A DNA stretch of 64,000 nt from Candidatus Physcocola equi (GTDB lineage Bacteria > Bacteroidota > Bacteroidia > Bacteroidales > Paludibacteraceae). Made by a program: the position numbers and the translations under genes. Below, piece by piece: positions 25,939-35,688 of this stretch. Location: NCBI GenBank assembly GCA_018064855.1, contig JAGHUM010000043.1:36289-100288 (forward strand), given 5' to 3'. The notes under the pieces were generated by a model, which had not been told where the DNA came from, ran no database searches, and saw nothing but the letters and a program-made list of their open reading frames with translations. The stretch's first letter is position 1. The number at the start of each line of letters is the position of its first letter.

Positions 25939-27729
25939 CTATATAGTTGTATTGTTTTTCGGATGACGCGCAGTATAACGCACCAAGAGACAAAAGAAGA
26001 CAAAAAGGAGCAAAAGCCCCAAGCGGGTCACATCGGAATAGAGCACCCTGTTTACGACCTGTCCTTTATAAAGTTCATCTCCCACAGTAAGTTGATCTCC
26101 CACCCTCACAGATACCTTTGCATCATTTGGCAAGGCATACGTCTTATTGCCAACTGTGATGGATTGCGCATCAACAGCCGTCACCTCACCTTCATTTTCA
26201 CAGAGGAAATGATTGGAAGTCCATGTGTTGTTCGGGCCGATGGATTTGTGCTGCAGTTCAGCAATCACGCTGCTGTTGTCGAGTTCCCATCCTTTCCAGC
26301 TGACAAGGCTCCAATCGTCGTTTTTAGGCTTGATGCACGCACTCACAAAAATGATGATCAGCATGGTTGGCGTCACATATTTCATCACATATTTCAAAAC
26401 CTTAGGCAACTGGATGCTGGCGTGGCTGTTGATCATCTCCCAGCCTTTATCCACACCCATCACCCAAGCGAAGAGAATGCACTCTATCATGCCATAAACG
26501 AAGAGAGAGATGGTTCCACCCCAGTAGTCATATTCATCAAACACACCTTCTGCAAACCAGATGACGGTTGGCAACCCCACCACCGAGAGCATCACTCCGA
26601 AAATGATGGAAGCACGCTTGCGCGAGAAAGAGAAGCCGTCCACCAAAAATTCAATGGTTGGCGTGGAAATGGACAAAATGGAGGTGATGCTGGCGAAAAA
26701 CAGCAAACCGAAAAAGGCTGTTCCCGCAACAATGGAAAGAACCACACCCCATTGAGAGAACAAATAAGGCAGCGAACAGAATCCCAAGCCAAATCCGCCA
26801 GTCTGTGTCATGGCAATCACTTGGTCAATTCCGAAATAGCCAATCGCTATCGGAATGATAATGGCGCTTCCAAGCACCACTTCCGCCACTTCATTGGTGA
26901 AACAAGCAGTCACGCTGTTGAGAGCGACATCATCGGTTGAGCGCAGGAAAGAAGCATAACACTGCAAAGCGCCCATGCCCAAAGAGCAAGTGAAAAACGT
27001 CTGCCCTGCAGCCGCCAACCACACCTTCGGATTAGACAACGAATCGAACTGAGGGTACCACAAGAAATCGAAGCCCAGCAAACCATCGTATATGGCGCCA
27101 TCGACACCAGCCCTGAGCGTATATGCCCGAACAGCCAATATCACAGCCAAACCGAAAAGCATCGGCATCATCCATTTGGCCACTTTCTCAATGCCATTCT
27201 TGATGCCCCTTGCCAAGATGAGCCCATTAATGACAACACAAACGAGGTAAGACAGTACGTTTTCCATTGGGATACCCACTGTGCTTTTACCCAAGTCGAG
27301 ATAGATTGTAAAAAACTCGCTCACCTGCTGCGCGGTCATTCCTCCAAACATATTGAACAAGGAAAAGACCGTATAACTCAACGCCCAACTTTCGATGTAA
27401 CAGTAATAGGCGGAAATAACGAAACTGCTGAAAATACCCATCGTCCCCACATACTTCCACATTGGATTTTTGTGAAGCGACTGGGTGATCATAGGAGGTG
27501 CATGATGTCCTCTGAGTCCACCATACTTTCCGCTGGTCCATTCAATAATCGACAGCGGAATAGCCAACAACACAAAAGAAATAAGATAAGGAATGATGAA
27601 GGCGCCGCCACCATTCTGAATAGCTTGAACGGGGAATCGGATGAAATTTCCCACCCCCACAGCGCTTCCGGCCATGGCAAGGATAAGTCCCACACGGGAT
27701 CCCCAAGCCTGCTTGCGTCTTTCTTGCAT
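25939..27729 (-). CDS. NSS-family transporter (MetP-like), with a soluble insert before the last helix
   Basis: 596 residues from the ATG at 27729; the apparent TTG at 27762 lies inside the -7 box. First helix signature: GSAVGVGNFIRFPVQ, then NGGGAFIIPYLISFVLLAIPLSIIEW; about 12 helices in all. Unlike the shorter NSS gene at 20837-22228 it has an extra hydrophilic segment between the penultimate and last helix (about 26050-26190). That segment is glycine-spaced (GEVTAVDAQSITV... VRVGDQLTVGDELYKGQ) like a lipoyl/barrel-sandwich fold. Amino acid uptake, perhaps methionine/alanine, is inferred from the MetS-like gene 17 bases downstream. Confidence 0.88.
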   Translation of the reverse strand: MQERRKQAWGSRVGLILAMAGSAVGVGNFIRFPVQAIQNGGGAFIIPYLISFVLLAIPLSIIEWTSGKYGGLRGHHAPPMITQSLHKNPMWKYVGTMGIFSSFVISAYYCYIESWALSYTVFSLFNMFGGMTAQQVSEFFTIYLDLGKSTVGIPMENVLSYLVCVVINGLILARGIKNGIEKVAKWMMPMLFGLAVILAVRAYTLRAGVDGAIYDGLLGFDFLWYPQFDSLSNPKVWLAAAGQTFFTCSLGMGALQCYASFLRSTDDVALNSVTACFTNEVAEVVLGSAIIIPIAIGYFGIDQVIAMTQTGGFGLGFCSLPYLFSQWGVVLSIVAGTAFFGLLFFASITSILSISTPTIEFLVDGFSFSRKRASIIFGVMLSVVGLPTVIWFAEGVFDEYDYWGGTISLFVYGMIECILFAWVMGVDKGWEMINSHASIQLPKVLKYVMKYVTPTMLIIIFVSACIKPKNDDWSLVSWKGWELDNSSVIAELQHKSIGPNNTWTSNHFLCENEGEVTAVDAQSITVGNKTYALPNDAKVSVRVGDQLTVGDELYKGQVVNRVLYSDVTRLGLLLLFVFFCLLVRYTARHPKNNTTI

Positions 27730-27759
27730 AGTTGTAAATCTGCTTAAATATTTATCTTG

Positions 27760-27767
27760 CAAAGATA
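27760..27767 (-). promoter_or_regulatory. -7 box of the NSS-metS operon
   Basis: Minus strand TATCTTTG, 30 bases upstream of the ATG at 27729. Confidence 0.6.
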
Positions 27768-27830
27768 CAATTTTTTGTTTATAGAATGGTGTCCGTTCGG
27801 GAACAAGGAACGAAAAAAGAAGATTTCAAG

Positions 27831-30341
27831 TCATTTATGTCTGTTCACGCCCCGTGTGGCTTCGGCTTCAAGCGGATTATCGGGCCAATAATGTTTCGGA
27901 TACCTTCGTTTCAGTTCCTTGCGCACCTCGAAATACGTGCCAGACCAAAAACTGCGGAGGTCTTTTGTGAGTTGCACCGGTTTAAAGCCAGGGGAAAGCA
28001 GTTCCATCAACACCGGCAGACGTCCGCCGTCAACACAAGGGGTATCAGTCAGGCCAAAACATTCCTGCAGACGAACACACAACACCGGAGCCTCGGCTCC
28101 CTGCCGATAATCCACTTTGATACGGCTACCCGTAGGCACCACAATGTGGGTTGGAGCCAATCGGTCCACTTCCTGTTGCTGTTCGTAGGTTAAGAGTGTC
28201 CAAAGAGCCGCTGCAAGGTCAATCTTTTTCATTTCAGAAGATGACGTAATCACCTGTCCGTTGCTTTCCAGGAAGAAAGGCAGCCAATCTTGAGCACGAA
28301 TCAAGACCGACTCTGCCGACAAATCGGGCAACTGCAATTCGGGGTGCCAGTTGGCCACACAAGCCACGCGTCGTTGCAAAGAGCCAACGTTTTCTGAAAA
28401 ATCAAACATACTAAGTCCATTCTTGGGGGCAGCCTCGCATATCACCTTCACAATTTCCGTTCGGTCTATGTTTTTTATAGGTTTAGACTCCACCAAAAGA
28501 CTGCCTATGCGTATTTCATGATTTGCCGCCACCATTCCTTGCTTTGCGTCCCAAGTCACATTGTCTTTTTCATTATACAAATGCGGAACAGATTTCACAT
28601 CCAAGGGAGAGGCAAGGAAAACCCTGCCACTAGCAGCATTGAGCGCAGCCACAGCCAGCCACGGGTAAGAAGACAGCATATCGTTTTTCTGCACCAAAGC
28701 GGTGTCTCCACTTGCCAGACGAAACAGTCCGCAATCGTTCACCGCCACAGCCACCCGTTCAGGATAAGCGGTAGCCACCAGTGCGCCCACATCCAGCGAA
28801 TTTGGAATGCAGTTATCTTCATCGACATGAGCCAAACGGCGGTATTCGGCAGCGACACGAGCCACACGTTCCCACTTGTCTTCCTTTTCATTGCGGCGGG
28901 CGTCTCTCAACATATCAATACGCGTATTGATATCCGCATCATCTTCACTCTCGCCAAGAGGATCTTTCTCTTCAATCAGAGCGGCGATATCAGCAGCCAG
29001 CGCTTTTTTATCCGCAGTCGATTCCGAAATCAGTAACTTGGAGATGCGCGGATGGCAAGGCATTTCAGCCATCGCCTTTCCTAATGTGGTAATCTTTCCT
29101 CGTTCATCAGTAGCCCCTAAAAGTTTTAAAAGTCTGACAGCCTGTGCCACATTTCCCGTCGGAGGTAAAGTCAGCCAAGGAATACGAAACATATCACTTT
29201 CGCCCCAGGCTGCCACATCAAGCGCCACATTTCCCAAATCAGCAGTCAATATCTCGGGTTTTCGGCATTCCTCCATTCGATGTTCCGTTGCAAGTGTCCA
29301 GAGCCGATAACACGAACCGGCACACAAACGTCCTGCACGACCAGTTCGCTGATTGGCCATATCCAAACTCACACGAACCGTAGCCAAGTGACTCAGACCA
29401 TTGCGCTGATCAAAAACAAGAGTGCGGCAAAGCCCCGAATCCACCACCACCCTAACACCTTCTATTGTCAGGGATGTTTCCGCAATGGATGTGGCAAGCA
29501 CGACCTTTCGCTCACCAGCGTCAGAAGGAAGAATGGCCCTACGCTGCTCTTGTGGCGACAATTGTCCAAAAAGCGGATAGATGTGCGTATTACCGAGTGA
29601 GGAGCCTATTGATTCCTTGCAACGGAGAATCTCAGCCTGTCCGGGCAGGAATGCAAGAATGTCCCCCTCGTGCTTTGCATGAGCTTCACAAACCACACGA
29701 GCCACCGTTTCCGCCACATTCATCGCAGTGGCATCTTCTATGGCATGAAACACTTCAACAGGGAACATACGTCCTTTGCTCTCCACCACAGGGGCTTGTA
29801 AAGCCGCACCGATAGCCGACGCATCAATGGTTGCCGACATCAATACGACACGCAAATCCGGACGAACGACCTGCTGCGCCTCTCTGGTCAGAGCAAGAGC
29901 CACATCGGAGGCCAAACTACGTTCGTGAAACTCGTCAAAAATCACCAGCGAGACGCCTTCCAGCATTGGGTCGTTTACCAGCATACGCGAAAGAATGCCC
30001 TCAGTCAGCACTTCGATACGCGTCTTGGCAGATATTCTCTTTTCAAATCGAACGCGGTACCCCACCGTTTCGCCGACCTTCTCTTGCAACAATTCGGCCA
30101 TGCGCTCCGCAACCTGTTTGGCAGCCAAACGACGAGGTTCCAGCATCAAGATTTTACCCCCATCTGAAAGGGCATCAAGCATCGTCAGAGGCAGCAAAGT
30201 GGATTTGCCCGCACCTGGTGGTGCAGTAATAATCAACTTGTCGTGTTCAACAAGAATCCTGTTCACCTCATCGGCAATTTCTAATGCCGGGAGGTTCCTC
30301 ACGTTGTCTATGTCTGGAATAGTATTATGTTCGTTTGCCAT
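27831..30341 (-). CDS. hrpB: ATP-dependent helicase HrpB
   Basis: 836 residues. DEAH-box helicase of the HrpA/HrpB group. Motif I TAPPGAGKSTLLPL, motif II DEFHERS, motif III LMSATID, motif V ATSIAETSLTIEGV and motif VI QRTGRAGR are all present within about residues 35-330, followed by the HA2 winged-helix region (LLKLLGATDERGKIT...) and the HrpB C-terminal domain (HWPELQLPDLSAESV, GSRIKVDYRQG, PGFKPVQLTKDLRSFW). The biological role of HrpB in most bacteria is unclear; RNA processing is presumed for the family. Monocistronic, with a -7 box at 30385-30392. Confidence 0.94.
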   Translation of the reverse strand: MANEHNTIPDIDNVRNLPALEIADEVNRILVEHDKLIITAPPGAGKSTLLPLTMLDALSDGGKILMLEPRRLAAKQVAERMAELLQEKVGETVGYRVRFEKRISAKTRIEVLTEGILSRMLVNDPMLEGVSLVIFDEFHERSLASDVALALTREAQQVVRPDLRVVLMSATIDASAIGAALQAPVVESKGRMFPVEVFHAIEDATAMNVAETVARVVCEAHAKHEGDILAFLPGQAEILRCKESIGSSLGNTHIYPLFGQLSPQEQRRAILPSDAGERKVVLATSIAETSLTIEGVRVVVDSGLCRTLVFDQRNGLSHLATVRVSLDMANQRTGRAGRLCAGSCYRLWTLATEHRMEECRKPEILTADLGNVALDVAAWGESDMFRIPWLTLPPTGNVAQAVRLLKLLGATDERGKITTLGKAMAEMPCHPRISKLLISESTADKKALAADIAALIEEKDPLGESEDDADINTRIDMLRDARRNEKEDKWERVARVAAEYRRLAHVDEDNCIPNSLDVGALVATAYPERVAVAVNDCGLFRLASGDTALVQKNDMLSSYPWLAVAALNAASGRVFLASPLDVKSVPHLYNEKDNVTWDAKQGMVAANHEIRIGSLLVESKPIKNIDRTEIVKVICEAAPKNGLSMFDFSENVGSLQRRVACVANWHPELQLPDLSAESVLIRAQDWLPFFLESNGQVITSSSEMKKIDLAAALWTLLTYEQQQEVDRLAPTHIVVPTGSRIKVDYRQGAEAPVLCVRLQECFGLTDTPCVDGGRLPVLMELLSPGFKPVQLTKDLRSFWSGTYFEVRKELKRRYPKHYWPDNPLEAEATRGVNRHK

Positions 30342-30384
30342 ACCGGTTGGGGGAGATTTGCTGCATGATGCAAATCATTTCGTA

Positions 30385-30392
30385 CAAAGTTA
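30385..30392 (-). promoter_or_regulatory. -7 box of hrpB
   Basis: Minus strand TAACTTTG, a full match; leader of about 37 nt. Confidence 0.5.
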
Positions 30393-30522
30393 GTTATTTT
30401 CTGGTTATCCATCTGATAAAGGAGACCACTATATACTATACCTTTCTCTTAAAAAATAGCAATCTTTTCCCATGTCACTTCTTTTGTCTTCGGTCTTCCT
30501 TTTTTTCTTTACCGCTTTTTCG

Positions 30523-30530
30523 TAAATTTG
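30523..30530 (+). promoter_or_regulatory. -7 box of the amylomaltase gene
   Basis: TAAATTTG, a full match, 32 bases upstream of the ATG at 30563. Confidence 0.55.
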
Positions 30531-30562
30531 CCCCAATTTGCAAGTAATTAACAGGCAGGACT

Positions 30563-33217
30563 ATGTTAACAATAACCTTTATCCTCCGATACAACTCTTT
30601 TTTCGGAGAAAATCTTTTCATTGAAGGAGACATCAAAGAATTAAGTCAGAAAGGGAAAGCGCTACCGATGGAATATACGGAGCATGGATGGATTGTCACC
30701 GTAAAGACCAGCAACTCTCATTTCCACTATTCTTATCATCTTATCAACCAGCAGAATCAGGTTCGCGCAGAAAAACATCTATTCCGCGAATTCTGCATTC
30801 CGACCAGTTATGAGCATGTCGTTATCTACGATGTCTTTCAAGATGGTTATTCTGTTCCCACCCCTTTGCTTTCTTCCGCCTTCACCAAGAGCATCATGTG
30901 CCACGATGAAAAGCAGATCGAAATCAAAGGCCGCTCCATTCCTGTTTCGTTCAACATCACATGGCCCAACCTGCCAACCGGCCAAGATGTGAAACTCATT
31001 GGCAACACCGATGCGCTTGGAAACTGGAACGAGGAGAACGCTGTGCTGATGAATTGCAGCAACTACCCTGAATTTTGCGCTGTGATGGATGCCAACAAAC
31101 TGTTTTTCCCGTTGGAATACAAATATGTCATCAGCGACAAAGGAAGCGCAAAGGTACGCACCTGGGAAGATGGCTTCAACCACTATCTGCCCACCCCTCC
31201 CGTTGATGCCGATTTCATCGTTGTCAACGATGGACGTCCTCGTTTTCCTATTGCCGACTTCAAAGGCGCGGGTACCGCAGTGCCAGTCTTTTCTCTGCGT
31301 TCGCATGCCAGTTTCGGCGTAGGCGAATTTGCGGATTTGAAACTAATGGCAGACTGGGCAAAACTGACAGGACAACGCATCATCCAGATGCTTCCTATCA
31401 ACGACACCACCATTCTCCATACAAAAAAAGACTCTTACCCTTACAGTTCCATATCGGTATTCGCTCTTCATCCGATGTATCTGCACCTCGATGACCTCGG
31501 CGAGATACCAAATGCGGACAAATTCCGTCAAATGCGCGACAAACTAAATGCCGCCAATGATGTGGACTATGAGCAGGTCAACGAACAAAAATGGGAGTTT
31601 ATCCGTTTGTTTTTCAAACGCGACGGGGCTGCCACCCTGAAAAGTGCGGAGTTTCTCGATTTCTACAATAAAAACAAGCACTGGCTCTGCGCATATGCTG
31701 TATTCAGTTTTCTGCGCGACCTGCACAAGACAGCCAACTACGAAGAATGGGGCGAAGATGCTGTTTACAACGAAGATAAAGTGGCAGCATACTGCAAACC
31801 TTCTCACAAGAATTACAACGACGTTGCCATTCATTTCTATGTGCAATACCACCTCGACAAGCAGTTGAAAGACGCAGTCGCTTACGCGCACCAGCAGGGC
31901 ATTGCCATGAAAGGCGACATTCCAATCGGCGTAAACCGACACAGTGTAGAGGTGTGGATGAACACCCGCCTCTTTGACTGCAACGGCCAGGCTGGCGCAC
32001 CACCAGATTTCTTCTCTAAATTCGGACAGAACTGGGGATTCCCTATCTACAACTGGAACGAGATGAAGAAAGATGGCTACAGTTGGTGGTGCAACCGACT
32101 CAAAAAGATGTCGGACTATTTTGATGCCTACCGCATCGACCACATTCTCGGTTTCTTCCGCATTTTCCGCATTCCTTCAGATGCAGAATTAGGACTGCTC
32201 GGGCAGTTTGCTCCAGCCCTCGCCATGACGAAAAAAGAAATCGACGCCTATGGTGTGCCATTCAATGAAGACATGTGCAAACCATTCATTCACGATGACT
32301 ATCTTGATGAACTTTTTGGCGACGACACCGAATTGGTGAAGAAAACCTACTTGAAATCCATCGGCAACCACCGCTACCAACTTAAAAAGGAGGTGGACAA
32401 CCAAATAAAAATCAACGCGCTCATTCCTGCCAACGACAAAGCAAAGGCAAATATTCGTCTCGGACTGAAAATTCTCACCTGCCAGGTGCTTTTCGTTAAA
32501 GACATGAACGACAGTAAAAAATACCATCCGCGCATCTCTATGGGCGAAAGTTACGCTTTCAAAGCGCTTACGACAGCGCAAAAAGAGATGCTCGGCAAAC
32601 TCTACAACGATTTCTTCTTCGTCCGCAACGATAAATTCTGGGGCGAAAACGCCATGGAAAAATTGCCAGCCTTGATCAAGAGCAGTGCTATGATGGTATG
32701 CGGAGAAGACCTTGGCATGGTGCCAGACTGCGTGCACCCCGTCATGGAGAAACTGGACATCCTCAGCCTTGAAATCCAGCGTATGCCAAAAGATTTCGGC
32801 GTGGAGTTCGGCGACTTGCGCCGTGTGCCATACATGAGTGTATGCACCAGCAGCAGTCACGACATGAGCACCATGCGTCAATGGTGGGAGGAAGACCGTG
32901 AGGTCACCCAACGCTATTTCAACAACGTGCTCCACGAATACGGTCCCGCACCGCTTTTCTGCGAGCCTTGGGTGTGTCAGCGCATCATTGAGCATCACCT
33001 TGGCAGCGACGCCATGTGGGTGATTCTGCCTTTGCAAGACTGGATGGCCATGGATGGTGCCCTGCGTAACGATGAGACTTTTGCCGAGCGCATCAACGAT
33101 CCGGGCAACCCAGACAACTATTGGCACTACCGTATGCACATCTGCCTTGAAGACCTCATCAAAGCCACCATGCTCAACCAGAAGATTTTGAGTCTGGTGA
33201 AATACTATGGCCGTTGA
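30563..33217 (+). CDS. malQ: 4-alpha-glucanotransferase (amylomaltase) with N-terminal CBM20 domains
   Basis: 884 residues. GH77 disproportionating enzyme that transfers maltodextrin segments; cytoplasmic (no signal peptide), so it acts on imported malto-oligosaccharides or glycogen-derived chains. Two starch-binding CBM20 domains occupy about 1-110 and 128-235 (ITFILRYNSFFGENLFIEGDI; FNITWPNLPTGQDVKLIGNTDALGNW). The GH77 catalytic domain follows, with the nucleophile Asp526 in AYRIDHILGFFR, the acid/base Glu715 in MVCGEDLGMVP and the third acid Asp767 in SSSHDMST. This tandem CBM20-GH77 layout matches the long Bacteroidota/plant DPE2-like form rather than E. coli MalQ. It is followed 15 bases later by crcB. 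Confidence 0.94.
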   Translation: MLTITFILRYNSFFGENLFIEGDIKELSQKGKALPMEYTEHGWIVTVKTSNSHFHYSYHLINQQNQVRAEKHLFREFCIPTSYEHVVIYDVFQDGYSVPTPLLSSAFTKSIMCHDEKQIEIKGRSIPVSFNITWPNLPTGQDVKLIGNTDALGNWNEENAVLMNCSNYPEFCAVMDANKLFFPLEYKYVISDKGSAKVRTWEDGFNHYLPTPPVDADFIVVNDGRPRFPIADFKGAGTAVPVFSLRSHASFGVGEFADLKLMADWAKLTGQRIIQMLPINDTTILHTKKDSYPYSSISVFALHPMYLHLDDLGEIPNADKFRQMRDKLNAANDVDYEQVNEQKWEFIRLFFKRDGAATLKSAEFLDFYNKNKHWLCAYAVFSFLRDLHKTANYEEWGEDAVYNEDKVAAYCKPSHKNYNDVAIHFYVQYHLDKQLKDAVAYAHQQGIAMKGDIPIGVNRHSVEVWMNTRLFDCNGQAGAPPDFFSKFGQNWGFPIYNWNEMKKDGYSWWCNRLKKMSDYFDAYRIDHILGFFRIFRIPSDAELGLLGQFAPALAMTKKEIDAYGVPFNEDMCKPFIHDDYLDELFGDDTELVKKTYLKSIGNHRYQLKKEVDNQIKINALIPANDKAKANIRLGLKILTCQVLFVKDMNDSKKYHPRISMGESYAFKALTTAQKEMLGKLYNDFFFVRNDKFWGENAMEKLPALIKSSAMMVCGEDLGMVPDCVHPVMEKLDILSLEIQRMPKDFGVEFGDLRRVPYMSVCTSSSHDMSTMRQWWEEDREVTQRYFNNVLHEYGPAPLFCEPWVCQRIIEHHLGSDAMWVILPLQDWMAMDGALRNDETFAERINDPGNPDNYWHYRMHICLEDLIKATMLNQKILSLVKYYGR

Positions 33218-33232
33218 TTTCACTTTTCCAAG

Positions 33233-33595
33233 ATGAAAGAAATACTATTAGTCATGTTGGGGAGCGGCATAGGCGGCGCGCTCCGTTTTCTCACAGGAAA
33301 GGGAATGTCTCACTTCGGACTGAATTTTCCACTTGGCACTCTCACAGCCAACATTGCTGGCTGTCTGCTTATTGGTCTGTTTTGCGCATGGTCGCAGAAA
33401 GGGGCTGTCAGCCCCGAAGTCAAACTCATGCTGACCGTTGGTCTATGCGGTGGATTCACCACTTTCTCCACATTCAGCAATGAAAACCTGACCTTTCTCA
33501 GCAACGGACAGTGGGGAATGTTTGCCCTCTATACTGGCATCAGTTTAGCATTAGGCATAGGTGCGGTATGGCTGGGATGGACATTGGGCAAATAA
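33233..33595 (+). CDS. crcB: CrcB/Fluc fluoride ion channel
   Basis: 120 residues with four helices. Dual-topology fluoride exporter: GSGIGGALRFLTG in helix 1, GTLTANIAGCLLIGLFC in helix 2, and the signature GFTTFSTFSNE, with the phenylalanine box and the Na+-binding turn, in helix 3. A full-length, typical single-gene Fluc. It starts 15 bases after malQ and is probably co-transcribed, so it may have no separate fluoride control; no fluoride riboswitch was noticed upstream. Confidence 0.93.
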   Translation: MKEILLVMLGSGIGGALRFLTGKGMSHFGLNFPLGTLTANIAGCLLIGLFCAWSQKGAVSPEVKLMLTVGLCGGFTTFSTFSNENLTFLSNGQWGMFALYTGISLALGIGAVWLGWTLGK

Positions 33596-33666
33596 CGCGA
33601 TAAGTCCGACAAGAAGGCGAAATAGTCAAAATCACATTCATGCTGACAGAATATAGATGAGGACCG

Positions 33667-35376
33667 TCATTTAACTTTGACTTCGATTGTTTTTCCGTCT
33701 TTTTTAGCCTTATAGATTTTATTGCCTTCGTATGAGAGTTCGTCGTATTCGAAAGGCAAAATTCTTTTGCCATCCATGCTGAAAAGGCCAAATTTTCCGT
33801 TCTTGCCCATCACACAAAGGCTGCAACTGCCCTCATGATGATATATCGACCTACAACCTTTGGGGAGCAACCGCTTTCCGTTGGTTCGAAGCATATTGTA
33901 AGTGCCATCAAATGACTTCACCATAACTAACTCATACGCAGTTGAGTCGTTCTCGTAATAATATTCAGGATACACGTTTTCGTATTTTACGGGAACAACC
34001 AACTTTCCCTTGTCGGAATACAATCCTGTCAGGCTATCCGTTTTGGCTATGTAATAGTATTTGTCGATAGGCCTACTAGCGTATATTTCTGAATATTTTG
34101 GCTCGATAACCACGTCAGAAAACAACAGTCCGAATTTGCCTCCTTCTTTTATTATCTTATCATCAACATAGTCACCTTTTGTCAGTTCTTTTCCTCGCGA
34201 ATCGAGAATATATTTCTCCCCATTTTTCGTTGCAATGAACGAAACCAGACTGTCTGCCCTACCAAAATCATCCCAAGCAGTCACATCATATTTGCCATGT
34301 TCGAAACGGTAATAGTAGCCACCTGATGAATAATTGTAGGAAGCCAGATACTTTGGTTCGATGTCGTCATAAACAAACGAATTCTTAACGGCCTTGCTGT
34401 TTGTAGAGATAAATCCCTTGTATTTTCCTTTTTTAGCAATCAGCAAATCGGAAAATCCAACGCTTTCCAGAAAATCGTAAACAAACGGAATTATGACATT
34501 GTTGTGATTGTCTATCAAGCCATATTTATCATCTTTTGCTGCTATCAATTTGTTGCTGTAACCGTTGGCAACATAAGGGTTATATTGGTTAGCAATAGAA
34601 ATATTGTCATATTGTGGTTTTATGATGACAGACAAAGTTGAATCCATAAATCCGTATTTTTTGGCCTCCGAGCCAGTTCCCAAAATGAAGCAATTATATT
34701 CATTGAAGACAATCGTACTATCGAGCAGTTTTACGTAATTGCCTTGCTTGTCTATATAACCCACTTCTTCCGGACTGGAAAGAAGAGCCTTACCTCCTTT
34801 AAAAGGGAAAACTTCATAAAACCTTTTCGTCACAGGGCGATAGGTACTGTCAACCAACCAATAATCATAGTTGTCAAAAATATAATAAGTGTTGTCCTTC
34901 TTTCTGTATTTCGATTTTAGGGTAAAGGGATGGTAGGGATTAACGGTCTGATGGTTGACCATATTGAAATAAGTATGGTAACCAGCAGTGTCGATAAAAG
35001 TCAGGATCGAGTCGTCAGCATCATAATTAAATCTGGAATATTTCACAGGAAGTAATTGTTTGCCATTCCCGTCAATCAGGCCTGTTAGTGAATCCTTAAC
35101 AATAAGGTAAAGATTTTTGGCTCTTTCTTCATTATAGAGAAATAACAAATCTTGACCGCCAACACCGATTGGATGTATTGCGCTGTATTTTTCGTCGGAT
35201 AACAAACGATTCGTAGAATCGGCAAGCACATACAAACCGTTTTCCTTGTAAGTGTAAACATTACCAATTCTCATAGCATCATTAGGCAAAGTTTTCGCAT
35301 TATCTGTCTGCGCACAACATAGCATTCTGCAAGAAATCAGCAGCAACACAATAGTCAGGAACGGCATTTTTTTCAT
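33667..35376 (-). CDS. Exported WG-repeat protein
   Basis: 569 residues from the ATG at 35376; an ATG two codons upstream is equally possible. Signal peptide of about 22 residues (hydrophobic LTIVLLLISCRMLCCAQ). The rest consists of WG/KWG-type repeats with recurrent units such as YGFMDSTLSVIIKPQYDNI, YGLIDNHNNVIIPFVYDFL, GLYSDKGKLVVPVKYENV and FGLFSMDGKRILPFEYDEL. These beta-propeller-like repeats are common in Bacteroidota surface or periplasmic proteins of unknown function. Convergent with crcB; no terminator is obvious in the 71-base gap. Confidence 0.82.
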   Translation of the reverse strand: MKKMPFLTIVLLLISCRMLCCAQTDNAKTLPNDAMRIGNVYTYKENGLYVLADSTNRLLSDEKYSAIHPIGVGGQDLLFLYNEERAKNLYLIVKDSLTGLIDGNGKQLLPVKYSRFNYDADDSILTFIDTAGYHTYFNMVNHQTVNPYHPFTLKSKYRKKDNTYYIFDNYDYWLVDSTYRPVTKRFYEVFPFKGGKALLSSPEEVGYIDKQGNYVKLLDSTIVFNEYNCFILGTGSEAKKYGFMDSTLSVIIKPQYDNISIANQYNPYVANGYSNKLIAAKDDKYGLIDNHNNVIIPFVYDFLESVGFSDLLIAKKGKYKGFISTNSKAVKNSFVYDDIEPKYLASYNYSSGGYYYRFEHGKYDVTAWDDFGRADSLVSFIATKNGEKYILDSRGKELTKGDYVDDKIIKEGGKFGLLFSDVVIEPKYSEIYASRPIDKYYYIAKTDSLTGLYSDKGKLVVPVKYENVYPEYYYENDSTAYELVMVKSFDGTYNMLRTNGKRLLPKGCRSIYHHEGSCSLCVMGKNGKFGLFSMDGKRILPFEYDELSYEGNKIYKAKKDGKTIEVKVK

Positions 35377-35688
35377 ATACATCTAGTTTTATTGCAGCGT
35401 CTTCCCCAAAGGGCAAGGTGTTGGGTTTCAAAATGAAAAAAGAATTTCACTTTCATTTTAGCAAAAAACATGCCATTTCCTGCAGCAGTGTTTCTTAGAA
35501 TTAGTCTATATTTTGTAATATACTACAATACCCTAACGATTTGAATCTATCATCAAAGAAACATACACATCAATTTTTCATATTTTGAGTTCTCCTTATA
35601 TATTTGGATATAAGAAAACCCTTATACAATAGGAATTTCCGGTTTCAAAAGGCTATAATACTAAAACATGAACTAATACTTAAAAATC
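35377..35688. other. AT-rich intergenic region
   Basis: 312 bases between the divergent WG-repeat gene and the gene at 35689. It holds a possible plus-strand -7 box TATATTTG at 35599-35606 and, just after it, a short inverted repeat TATAAG-AAAACC-CTTATA (about 35608-35625). No coding frame or other element recognised. Confidence 0.4.

Noticed and set aside
33220..33232. Fluoride riboswitch ahead of crcB
   Set aside because: Only 15 bases separate malQ and crcB, and no riboswitch-like structure was seen upstream of malQ.
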